Shown: one piece after another, positions 29,585-36,927 of the stretch
Layout: every line of letters starts with the position of its first letter
How positions within the stretch are numbered: the first letter of the stretch is position 1
Virus record (IMG/VR): IMGVR_UViG_3300042879_001376
Location: 1-39,976 of that record
DNA length: 39,976 nucleotides
DNA from: a virus
Reading direction: 5' to 3' (one strand)
Position numbers and translations under genes: made by a program
The notes under the pieces: model-generated
Told to the model about the DNA's origin: nothing
What the model saw: only the letters and a program-made list of their open reading frames with translations
The model's database searches: none

Positions 29585-30240
29585 CCCCGAACCGAACCGT
29601 TGCTTTGATTGACGGTGATACTCACATTGGGAAATGGGTGATTGAGTCGGGCCGATTAGACCACGACCAAAACATGCTACCGTTATTGAACGCCTACATT
29701 CACAAAGGCTTCACCGTGGTTGACATTGGGGCGTTCATCGGTGACCATACAGAATACTACGTCAGCCGCGTGGGACGGACGGGCAAGGTTTACGCATTTG
29801 AGCCTAACCCCCCAGCGTTCGCATGTTTGGAGTACAACATGGCAAGTTACCCCAACGTACTTTGCATCAATGCGGGGGCAAGTGACAAGGGCGGTAAGAT
29901 TGGCATAGCCACAGACCCGAACGCGGGGGCAAGTCATGCCGTTGATGGCGGTGACATTCCCTGCATCACATTGGACGGGTTGAATCTGACCGAATGCCAC
30001 TTTATAAAGATGGACTGCGAGGGTATGGAGTTGAGGGCGTTGAAGGGTGCAGCTGGAGCGATTGCCAAGTACCGTCCCACGATGCTTTTAGAGATTAACC
30101 GTGGGGCATTGGAAAGGCAAGGCACAAGCGCGGAAGAGGTGTTCCTTTGGCTTTCTGCGAACGGCTACCGATACCGCAACATCTACACGAATCAAGGAAT
30201 AACAGACGCTCAACTGGATATTATATGCGTACCGAAATGA
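29566..30240 (+). CDS. FkbM family methyltransferase
   Basis: A 224-residue protein with VVDIGAFIGDHT (51-62), VYAFEPNP (75-82) and a later FIKMDCEGMELRALKGA, the set of FkbM/Methyltransf_21 motifs. Such enzymes often O-methylate sugars or peptides in exopolysaccharide loci. The start at 29566 overlaps the previous gene by 19 nt, and the stop overlaps the gmd start by ATGA. Two methyltransferases suggest two methylation sites or a multi-step glycan. Confidence 0.8.
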   Translation: MVYHKIAPNRTVALIDGDTHIGKWVIESGRLDHDQNMLPLLNAYIHKGFTVVDIGAFIGDHTEYYVSRVGRTGKVYAFEPNPPAFACLEYNMASYPNVLCINAGASDKGGKIGIATDPNAGASHAVDGGDIPCITLDGLNLTECHFIKMDCEGMELRALKGAAGAIAKYRPTMLLEINRGALERQGTSAEEVFLWLSANGYRYRNIYTNQGITDAQLDIICVPK

Positions 30241-31226
30241 GGGCGTTGATAACTGGGGTGGGAGGTCAGGATGGCAGCTACCTTGCCGAGTACCTACTAG
30301 GCAAAGGTTACGAGGTTCACGGAATGATACGTGCAAGTTCGGCCATTGTGCAGAACTCCGCAAGGCTGCGAACGTGCTACCTAAACCCGAACTTTCATAC
30401 CCACTACGGGGACATGACCGACCCGTTGAGCCTTGAAAGAATACTCCGCGAAGTCATGCCAAGCGAGGTGTATAACCTTGCCGCTCAAAGTCACGTTAGA
30501 ATATCCTTTGACGTTCCGCAATTCACAGCACAGACGGACGCGATAGGGGTGATTAACCTATTGGAGTCCATTAGGCGTATCTGCCCCGAGGCGCGGGTAT
30601 ATCAGGCGAGCAGTTCCGAGATGTTCGGCCTATCCGTGAACGCTAACGGCTTTCAGGATGAAGATACCCCGCTCAACCCTGTGAGTCCTTACGGGTGCAG
30701 TAAGGTATTTGCGTACAACGTGGCGAGGCATTACAGACGGGCGTATGGTATGCACGTAAGTAACGGCATTCTGTTCAACCATGAATCGCCAAGGCGGGGC
30801 GTTGACTTTGTGACCGCAAAGGTTGTAAGGGGCGCGGCCATGATAGCGCATGGGAAGGCCGATGTATTGGAATTGGGCAATTTGGACGCGTCACGGGATT
30901 GGGGACACGCAAAGGACTACGTAAAGGCCATGCACCTAATTACTTCGCATGACACGCCCAGCGATTACGTCTGTTCAATGATGGAAACGCATACGGTGCG
31001 CGAATTGTGCGAGGTCGTGTTCAATTACTTCGGAATGGATTACCGCGAACGAGTGACCATGAACCCGAAGTATCTGAGGGGCGAAGAACTGCCATACCTT
31101 AAAGGCGACTCAACACGGATACGAACGGAGTTAGGATGGTCACCCGAATACACCTTCACCACGCTCATTACTGAAATGTGCGAGCATTGGGTGGACGAGT
31201 TCAATGGGGTTGTAAGTGATAGGTAA
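30237..31226 (+). CDS. gmd: GDP-mannose 4,6-dehydratase
   Basis: A 329-residue short-chain dehydrogenase: NAD(P)-binding TGVGGQDGSYL (6-16), SSSEMFG (125-131) with the catalytic Ser/Glu, and PYGCSK (151-156) with Tyr152 and Lys156. This enzyme converts GDP-mannose to GDP-4-keto-6-deoxy-mannose, the first step to fucose, rhamnose or perosamine-type sugars. The start MRALITGVGG is chosen for ATGA coupling and fit to the family, over an in-frame ATG 12 nt earlier. No GDP-fucose synthase follows, so the host would finish the sugar or the keto-sugar would be used directly. Confidence 0.9.
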   Translation: MRALITGVGGQDGSYLAEYLLGKGYEVHGMIRASSAIVQNSARLRTCYLNPNFHTHYGDMTDPLSLERILREVMPSEVYNLAAQSHVRISFDVPQFTAQTDAIGVINLLESIRRICPEARVYQASSSEMFGLSVNANGFQDEDTPLNPVSPYGCSKVFAYNVARHYRRAYGMHVSNGILFNHESPRRGVDFVTAKVVRGAAMIAHGKADVLELGNLDASRDWGHAKDYVKAMHLITSHDTPSDYVCSMMETHTVRELCEVVFNYFGMDYRERVTMNPKYLRGEELPYLKGDSTRIRTELGWSPEYTFTTLITEMCEHWVDEFNGVVSDR

Positions 31227-31234
31227 AAGTTTAT

Positions 31235-31243
31235 TACCTTTGC
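31235..31243 (+). promoter_or_regulatory. -7 element TACCTTTGC before the structured RNA
   Basis: Exact TAnnTTTG match. Its T and A also belong to a small hairpin AGGTAA/TTACCT (31221-31226, 31234-31239). A start 5-7 nt downstream would coincide with the beginning of the first long helix at 31247. Confidence 0.55.
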
Positions 31244-31246
31244 CCC

Positions 31247-31630
31247 GTCCGTGCCAACGGTGGGGGTCAGCAGCAATGCGCCCCCAACTTGGCCCGACAT
31301 ACATACACGGGTGCTTTCAGTGTTTGACCCGTATCCGATGGCACGGATAACCAATCGAACAGTATTGAAAGTAGTGCAGCCCTAATCCGAGCAATGACTC
31401 CCGCGTGTCAACTCGGTCGATAAAGCAAACCCTCACTCTAAGGGGGAATGAAGTAAGGGGTGTTAAGGAGTTGCTGAACGGTGAATAAAGAAAAGCCGTT
31501 TATGCTTAAATCATTCGGAGTAAGGGTTCGCCCTTTGAATGATTGAAGAATTGGCCTTAACTGCGTTGCTTGCCAAACGGGTGATTCTAATAGAATTGCT
31601 TGAATAGACGCGGTGCGCCTTTGAACGAAA
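31247..31630 (+). ncRNA. Candidate structured noncoding RNA (two three-way junctions)
   Basis: There is no supported protein gene in 31227-31650. Domain 1 is closed by a 9-bp helix (31247-31255 with 31340-31348, one wobble) and holds TGGGGG/CCCCCA (31261-31266, 31281-31286) and ACGGGT/ACCCGT (31307-31312, 31327-31332). A linker hairpin has CCGAG/CTCGG (31387-31391, 31412-31416) with an inner TGAC/GTCA. Domain 2 is closed by GTTAAGG/CCTTAAC (31462-31468, 31555-31561) and holds AACGG/CCGTT (31477-31481, 31496-31500) and a long hairpin: AATCATTC/GAATGATT (31509-31516, 31537-31544) with inner AAGGG-TTCG-CCCTT. A further hairpin is ATTCT/AGAAT (31584-31596). Promoters flank the region. No known RNA family is recognised; tmRNA and RNase P signatures were not seen. 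Confidence 0.55.
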
Positions 31631-31637
31631 TCTTTTC

Positions 31638-31645
31638 TAACTTTG
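31638..31645 (+). promoter_or_regulatory. -7 element TAACTTTG, start-proximal
   Basis: Exact TAnnTTTG match, 5 nt before the ATG of a 14-codon peptide that is coupled to the portal gene. It probably drives the head operon. Confidence 0.6.
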
Positions 31646-31650
31646 CCCAC

Positions 31651-31695
31651 ATGGGATGCAACTGCTCAAAGCCTAAGCCCCGTCCTGCGAGATGA
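31651..31695 (+). CDS. 14-residue leader peptide before portal
   Basis: Reads MGCNCSKPKPRPAR and stops at a TGA that overlaps the portal ATG (ATGA). It lies 5 nt behind a perfect -7 element. The most likely role is to load ribosomes on a leaderless mRNA and couple them to the portal gene. The Cys and Pro/Lys/Arg content might matter by itself, but nothing shows this. Confidence 0.5.
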   Translation: MGCNCSKPKPRPAR

Positions 31696-33503
31696 GTATA
31701 GAACGGGTACGCGATGCAATAACTGACATCGTTCAAGCTGAGAAATCGGCCAACAAGTCAACGCCCCATTACTACACTACCTACGCCCGTGCTGTCAGTC
31801 AGCGTGACCAAATCATGGCCCACGCAGATACGGAGGTGTTCCCCGAACGTCTGTTCAAAGAACGCGCACCGAATCAAACGGATGAGCAACACAGATACGT
31901 CAAAGCCAATTACCGCTGCACGACAAACCCCGTTTGGCAGGATTATATGACCGTTATCGGTCGGACGTTCATAGACTCCAATTGGAGCATGAACTGGCCC
32001 GATGATGCCAAAGCTGACAACGGATTACAGGGGTATTGTGAGAATGACTTTCCGAAATACGGAAGCGTTGAGGCGTTTGTTAAGAACCTGCTACTGCCAT
32101 TGAAGGGCATGGATGCGAATGGGGTTATTGCCGTTCACCCGTTGCCTCCGAAGACCATTGAAAGGGAGAACGGTGAAATAGTCGTGGATGAAAGCGAATA
32201 CCTTGAGCCCGCTATCTTTTACTATTCTTCCGACCGCGTTCTGCTGCGTGACCCTGACCTATTTATAGGCGTAAGTTCCGAGCGGTCGCGTATCACGGTA
32301 GGGCAAGTTGAAAGGAAAGAGGGCCGCGTTATGTACGCCTACACGCCTGACACCATTTACCGTGTCACACAGATAGGCAAGAAAGAGAAACCCGAATACG
32401 ACATTTCGGTTTGGTTTGAACACAACGAGGGCGTTACCCCTGCTCATGAGTTGATGGGCAGCGCAATGATGGCAGAGGACGGGTCAATCTATTGGCGGAG
32501 TCCGTTTTACTTTGCCGTTCCTTTGTTGGATTATGCACTGACCACGCGGAACATTCTGCAAGTCAGCATAGCCAACAGCGCCTTTCCGTTCCGTGTTCTT
32601 CGCGCTTCACCTTGCGATTTCAAGGATGACAACGGGCAATGCATCGGAGGGGTTTACAATAACTTTCAGGACGGCAAAAAGTCCACATGTTCATCATGCA
32701 AAGGCGTGGGCCACAGAGTACCCGTTAGCCCAACAGGTGAATACCAATGGCTTGAGCCTGAGGGACTGAGTGAGGGCAAGGGAATGTCGTACAAGCCCGT
32801 TGAGTACATAGAGCCTGGGACTGGTGCAATGACATTTGTCCGCGAACAGGTGGACATTGATACCAACAAAGCGCGGGGCATTCTCCACTTGCACACGTCC
32901 GCGAACAAGGCAAGCGGTCAGGAATCGGCCACGGCTACGGAGGTGGCGATGGACTACTCAACGCAGTTTGCTTTCTTGCGGCCGATAGCTGAGCAGATAT
33001 TCGACCTTTTCGAGTGGATAATCAACAGGGTCGCATGGCAGCGTTACGGCAATTACGAACAAGTGCCGAACATTGTCCGTCCTCAATCGTTCGACTTCCG
33101 TTCGGAGGGCCAACTTTGGGCAGACCTTGAGACGGCAAGGAACGCGGGTGCGCCTCCGTTCATTATTCACAGCATCATGCACGACCTATTGAGCAACCGT
33201 TTAAGCAGCGACATTGACGCGCAACGGGTGGCCCTTAGTGTTATGATGGTGGATGAACTATTCACCCTGACAGACGCGGAGGTCACGGCACGAAAGGCAA
33301 CCAACACCGTTGAGCCGTGGCAGGTGGCGTTCCACCATGCGGCCTATCAGTACACCATGCAGCTAATGGCAGAGGATGTCAACTGGATAACCTTAGAGGA
33401 CAAAGAACGGGCGGACGCGTTGCGCGAATACGCAAAGGCTAAAGCCCCTGTGATACAAACGCTTGCACCCGCTCCCGATATTTTCGGTACATTTGGGGCG
33501 TAA
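31692..33503 (+). CDS. Portal protein
   Basis: A 603-residue protein in the place of the portal (before scaffold and capsid genes). Mixed alpha/beta with a long helical C-terminal part (IAEQIFDLFEWIINRVAWQRY and following), typical of portal stems and wings. It carries a predicted zinc-ribbon-like insertion: Cys308, Cys317, Cys333 and Cys336 (CDFKDDNGQC ... CSSCKGVGHR). It would form the dodecameric DNA entry ring. The family match is from layout and size rather than a firm motif. Confidence 0.75.
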   Translation: MSIERVRDAITDIVQAEKSANKSTPHYYTTYARAVSQRDQIMAHADTEVFPERLFKERAPNQTDEQHRYVKANYRCTTNPVWQDYMTVIGRTFIDSNWSMNWPDDAKADNGLQGYCENDFPKYGSVEAFVKNLLLPLKGMDANGVIAVHPLPPKTIERENGEIVVDESEYLEPAIFYYSSDRVLLRDPDLFIGVSSERSRITVGQVERKEGRVMYAYTPDTIYRVTQIGKKEKPEYDISVWFEHNEGVTPAHELMGSAMMAEDGSIYWRSPFYFAVPLLDYALTTRNILQVSIANSAFPFRVLRASPCDFKDDNGQCIGGVYNNFQDGKKSTCSSCKGVGHRVPVSPTGEYQWLEPEGLSEGKGMSYKPVEYIEPGTGAMTFVREQVDIDTNKARGILHLHTSANKASGQESATATEVAMDYSTQFAFLRPIAEQIFDLFEWIINRVAWQRYGNYEQVPNIVRPQSFDFRSEGQLWADLETARNAGAPPFIIHSIMHDLLSNRLSSDIDAQRVALSVMMVDELFTLTDAEVTARKATNTVEPWQVAFHHAAYQYTMQLMAEDVNWITLEDKERADALREYAKAKAPVIQTLAPAPDIFGTFGA

Positions 33504-33512
33504 ATACAACGC

Positions 33513-33830
33513 ATGCCGCAGAACACACTGATTACCGTACTTCGGGGCAAAGCCACCGTACAACTTCCGTACAAGGCACTTATGGGCGAATACGCTGAAA
33601 GGCTGTTCAAAATTTACGGGGACAACGTTACCATTAGCGACCCGAAACTGAACGACAAACTGAGTGAGGCCGAATACCGTGACCTTGCCAACAGATACCC
33701 ATACCTTGCCCCGTCCGCTGTGTTGCCACCCGAACCGCCTTTATTGACGGGTGAAGTGGCCGAACTGATGGGCGATGGCAGAACCGAAGTAAAACGCAGA
33801 GGCCGTAAACCAAAACAAACAGAACAATGA
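33513..33830 (+). CDS. Hypothetical head-operon protein (105 aa)
   Basis: It starts MPQNTLITVLRGKATVQLPY with a beta-like first half, a Pro-rich stretch (SAVLPPEPP) and a basic tail (KRRGRKPKQTEQ). It is coupled by ATGA to the scaffold gene and lies 9 nt after the portal. A capsid-assembly or DNA-contacting role is possible; no family is recognised. Confidence 0.6.
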   Translation: MPQNTLITVLRGKATVQLPYKALMGEYAERLFKIYGDNVTISDPKLNDKLSEAEYRDLANRYPYLAPSAVLPPEPPLLTGEVAELMGDGRTEVKRRGRKPKQTEQ

Positions 33831-34615
33831 GCATCGAGACAAAAGAGGTACTTGCATTCATCGGCATTGAGGCCGACAACTTGGACACGCTGAAAGAGCA
33901 GTTCAATACAAAGTACCTACCAAAAGAGGAACACGTTAAAACGCTGGGCGAACTCAACGGAAAGTTAACGGCATCAATTAAAAAAGCGGGAAAGGAGGTG
34001 GGCATAGAGTTGGATGCGACCGACATTAAAGACAAGTCGCTGACCGAAATCATCCCGCTATTCGGTGAACGGGTCAAAGGCAAGTTTACCGAATTGGAAG
34101 GGCACAAGTCAGCCACGGCCGAAGAGATTGAGGCGAAATATAAGGGAGACGTTTCCACCTATCAACAGAAGGTGAACGACCTTAAGCAACTCAACGAGAC
34201 ATTGAAGAGTCAGTTTGAAGGGTTCAAAACCGAAGTTGAGACGGAAAAAAAGACGTTCAAGGTGAACAGCTACTTTGATGGGGCGTTCGGCAAACTGAAC
34301 TTCGCGGAGTCAGCGGGTGACTTTGCTAAAATAGGATTCAAGGCCACGGTATCACAGAAGTACCGCTTTGACCTGAATGATGAGGGTGCGCCCGTTGTCC
34401 GTGACAAGGACGGCAACATCGTACAATCCAAAGCAAAAGCGGGAACGGCTGCGACCTTTGATGAGGTGCTGGCAAATGAACTTCGCGAGGCAAAATTGGA
34501 AAAGGTTGTTGATTCGAAAAAAGTTAATACATTTGTCCCATCAGCGCGAGTGGTTGAACCGAAAGGGGGAGGCAATGCAGCCCCGAAGCGATACCAACCA
34601 AATCTACTACGCTGA
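33827..34615 (+). CDS. Scaffolding protein (putative)
   Basis: A 262-residue, highly charged and largely helical protein: helices rich in Lys/Glu with coiled-coil heptads at about 100-145 (AEEIEAKYKGDVSTYQQKVN) and a Lys-rich C-terminus. It lies directly before the major capsid gene. This is the standard order and composition of a capsid scaffold. No protease domain is visible and no separate protease gene was found nearby, so cleavage of scaffold or capsid is unclear. Confidence 0.65.
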   Translation: MSIETKEVLAFIGIEADNLDTLKEQFNTKYLPKEEHVKTLGELNGKLTASIKKAGKEVGIELDATDIKDKSLTEIIPLFGERVKGKFTELEGHKSATAEEIEAKYKGDVSTYQQKVNDLKQLNETLKSQFEGFKTEVETEKKTFKVNSYFDGAFGKLNFAESAGDFAKIGFKATVSQKYRFDLNDEGAPVVRDKDGNIVQSKAKAGTAATFDEVLANELREAKLEKVVDSKKVNTFVPSARVVEPKGGGNAAPKRYQPNLLR

Positions 34616-34636
34616 TTCTGCGGGGTGACTCTGCTA

Positions 34637-34692
34637 AAGGTCTTTCTGGCGTTGTTTGCGGCCTACTGCGAACATCTAACCTTAAAGACCTT
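34637..34692 (+). promoter_or_regulatory. Hairpin in the capsid gene leader
   Basis: AAGGTCTTT (34637-34645) and AAAGACCTT (34684-34692) form a perfect 9-bp stem that ends 5 nt before the capsid ATG at 34698. CCTTAAA is also repeated directly (within 34680-34695). It could stabilise the 5' end of the capsid mRNA or set translation. Confidence 0.5.
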
Positions 34693-34697
34693 AAACA

Positions 34698-35777
34698 ATG
34701 TCTAACATTTGCGAACTCATTTCATGCGAAGCTATCCAACAAGGTTTGGATTCAGCCTTCGGTTTCAACAACATGGCCCCCGAAAACCTCGGAACGCTGG
34801 CCTATGTTTTTTCACCTGAGAACATTGCGGCTGCTCAAGTTACCGCTGTCACAGGCCGACCATCAAAGACCAACCCCGTTAAGGTCATCTATGACCAAAG
34901 ACTGGTGGAGGGCAGCGCAAGTGCTGGCCGTGGTGGTTGCACCATGACTAACGAAGAATGTGACCTTTCGCAGGTTTACAACTTCGACACAACTGACGCA
35001 ATCAATAACGGTTTCACGATAACACCGCAAGAACTTGCGGGAACTTGTGAGGAGAACAGCGCGTTTGTAAGCCGTAAGATTGCCAAGTATATCGAGTCAC
35101 TTGACCGTGACAACGCTGTGAAATTGGCACAGGCTATTGCTGCTCAGTACGGTGGATGGTCAGCCGACACAGCCAACGGACGCGGTGTTACCGTAACAGG
35201 TGGCGTTCTTCAGGTGAACGACTACATTCCGAACAGCAACGACCCTAACCCTGTGCTCATGCAGCAAATCCGCAAGGCTTTGCAGAAGTCACGCATTGAT
35301 GGTGGTATCGTTGCAGGTGGTGACGCGTTGGACGATTACTTTCAGCGTTCATTCAGCCGCAACGGTGCAGACAGCGGATGGGACGTGACCGAGATGGTTA
35401 GCCGTTACGGTTTCGCACCTATCTACGACCGTTTCCTTGCGGACGAACTTGCAGCCGTGAACGCTACTAACGCAGCCATTGGCCGTGGTGGTATCATCCC
35501 GCTTGTGTTCAACCTGTTCGCAGAGCCGTTCAATAAGATGAACGACAGCACGAACATTGGAGACGTTACCTTCTCACCATTCACAGGCATTCCTTACGAC
35601 CTTGTGATAACAAGGACTTGCCCTGAGGAGCCTTGGAGTGTGAAACTGGTTTCGACCGTGCAATATGTTACAATGCCTGACGACATCTACAAGGCGGGTG
35701 ATAACCTTTCAGGGGTTAAGAACCTTGCGCTGCTGAATGTCACTTGCACCGACCTCACTCCTTGCCAAGAGGCGTAA
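34698..35777 (+). CDS. Major capsid protein (putative)
   Basis: A 359-residue protein starting MSNICELISCEAI, following the scaffold, with a long untranslated lead and an A-rich start region, as befits a highly expressed gene. Segments such as FTITPQELAGTCEENSAFVS and a mid-protein helix (NAVKLAQAIAAQYGGW) are compatible with the HK97 fold but are not diagnostic. It is followed by a strong terminator, again typical of a capsid gene. Cysteines near both ends are unusual. Confidence 0.7.
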   Translation: MSNICELISCEAIQQGLDSAFGFNNMAPENLGTLAYVFSPENIAAAQVTAVTGRPSKTNPVKVIYDQRLVEGSASAGRGGCTMTNEECDLSQVYNFDTTDAINNGFTITPQELAGTCEENSAFVSRKIAKYIESLDRDNAVKLAQAIAAQYGGWSADTANGRGVTVTGGVLQVNDYIPNSNDPNPVLMQQIRKALQKSRIDGGIVAGGDALDDYFQRSFSRNGADSGWDVTEMVSRYGFAPIYDRFLADELAAVNATNAAIGRGGIIPLVFNLFAEPFNKMNDSTNIGDVTFSPFTGIPYDLVITRTCPEEPWSVKLVSTVQYVTMPDDIYKAGDNLSGVKNLALLNVTCTDLTPCQEA

Positions 35778-35799
35778 GCGTTTGAATGAGAAATGAACG

Positions 35800-35831
35800 G
35801 GGGCGGTGGGATATTCCTTCCGCCCCTTTTC
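35800..35831 (+). terminator. Intrinsic terminator after the capsid gene
   Basis: A stem with GGGGCG (35801-35806) and CGCCCC (35821-35826), flanked by G-T wobbles, then TTTTCTTT. It abuts the -7 element of the next gene, as at 1793-1835. Confidence 0.7.
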
Positions 35832-35833
35832 TT

Positions 35834-35841
35834 TAACTTTA
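35834..35841 (+). promoter_or_regulatory. -7 element TAACTTTA, start-proximal
   Basis: TAnnTTTR ending 4 nt before the ATG at 35846, inside the tail of the terminator. It suggests a leaderless start for the neck operon. Confidence 0.5.
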
Positions 35842-35845
35842 GCCC

Positions 35846-36835
35846 ATGAACTGCATTGAGACATTAGTAGGCTTACGTGGTAGATGCGAGGACGTGTCAG
35901 CCGTTGGTGATGTTTGGCTGGATGACAAAGTGAGTTGCTCCGAATTGGAGTTGTTCATTAGTCAGAAAGACCATGCAAACGTTGGTTATATGTTTGCCCG
36001 TTGGCGGCAACAGGCGGCACGTGAATTGGTTGACAGCGTGAACGAGGCTTTCGGGGGCAGCTACATTCGTAAGACCGTAGTTGATTCTAAACTAATCGGA
36101 CAGACAGGCGACAGGTTGAGCGCGGTTGCCGCTGCACCCGTTACCCGTGGACTGCGTTTCTACCGTTGCCATGAGTGGCCGTCCGTGGCTTACAGGCTTA
36201 CACAGGTGGGCCTACTTAGTCAGGTGACGGGCAACGTGACGGTGCAGTATTTTGATGGCATTACAGGTCAGCTATTGGGGTCGGACGTTATTGCAGCCGT
36301 GGCTGGTCAGAACGTAACGCTATCCGTTAACAGGCTTTTCAGGGGCGTTAGGATTCTGCACATCGGGTACAATGCAACAGCGGTGGCGGCATACACTACG
36401 AACGTCTGCCCATCACTTTGCTACACATGCCCGAACGCCCACAGGGTTAACGGATTCACGGACGGGTTCGGGTTTACTTCAACGGTCGGGAACGTCCTAA
36501 GCAATATGAAAACATCAAACGACAGCGCGGGGTTATCCGTTGTAATGGCCCTTGAATGCGACAGCGAGGCGTGGATGTGTTCAATCCGCCAAAACTTCGC
36601 GATGCCGATGCTTTGGAAAGTGGCGGAGTTGGCAATGGAGTACGCGGTGTTCAACACGAACAGGAACAATACCAAGACCGTCCGTGACCATGAGATTTTG
36701 AAGGAACGCCAAATGATGTACCGTGAGAACTTCACGCGGTCGCTGGGCCAAGCGGTTAAAACCGTGAACCTTCCAGATGACCCCGTTTGTTTCAAATGCA
36801 ATAGGCGTTCACGTATAGCGGTGGCGATACCATGA
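35846..36835 (+). CDS. Hypothetical head/neck protein (329 aa)
   Basis: It starts behind its own promoter, after the capsid terminator. It has a helical N-terminus (FARWRQQAARELVDSVNEAF), a beta-rich middle (VTVQYFDGITGQLLGSD) and Cys clusters (CPSLCYTC and CFKC). No family is recognised. Its place between capsid and neck genes suggests head completion, decoration or a capsid-attached adhesin. Confidence 0.55.
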   Translation: MNCIETLVGLRGRCEDVSAVGDVWLDDKVSCSELELFISQKDHANVGYMFARWRQQAARELVDSVNEAFGGSYIRKTVVDSKLIGQTGDRLSAVAAAPVTRGLRFYRCHEWPSVAYRLTQVGLLSQVTGNVTVQYFDGITGQLLGSDVIAAVAGQNVTLSVNRLFRGVRILHIGYNATAVAAYTTNVCPSLCYTCPNAHRVNGFTDGFGFTSTVGNVLSNMKTSNDSAGLSVVMALECDSEAWMCSIRQNFAMPMLWKVAELAMEYAVFNTNRNNTKTVRDHEILKERQMMYRENFTRSLGQAVKTVNLPDDPVCFKCNRRSRIAVAIP

Positions 36836-36927
36836 GGGTGATATATGGGGCGTTTGAGTGGATTGAATGTACTGATTGGGGTTACGGGTTTCCCGTAACG
36901 GTAATTTTCAAAGTCGGTTTGAACTGA
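36832..36927 (+). CDS. Very small protein (31 aa)
   Basis: Reads from MRVIYGAFEWIECTDWGY to FKVGLN. It starts at an ATGA overlap and its TGA shares a base with the next ATG (TGATG). The exact coupling on both sides is the support; function unknown. Confidence 0.5.
   Translation: MRVIYGAFEWIECTDWGYGFPVTVIFKVGLN

Noticed and set aside
31251-31385. 44-codon GTG frame after the -7 element at 31235
   Set aside because: The spacing fits the start-proximal promoters, but the frame lies across helices of domain 1 and the product (VPTVGVSSNAPPTW...) has no recognisable features.
31438-31650. 70-codon open frame on the minus strand in the gene-free block
   Set aside because: It would be the only minus-strand gene, has no promoter-like element or coupling, shows no clear codon bias, and lies across the inverted repeats of the candidate RNA. 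Conservation in relatives would decide.
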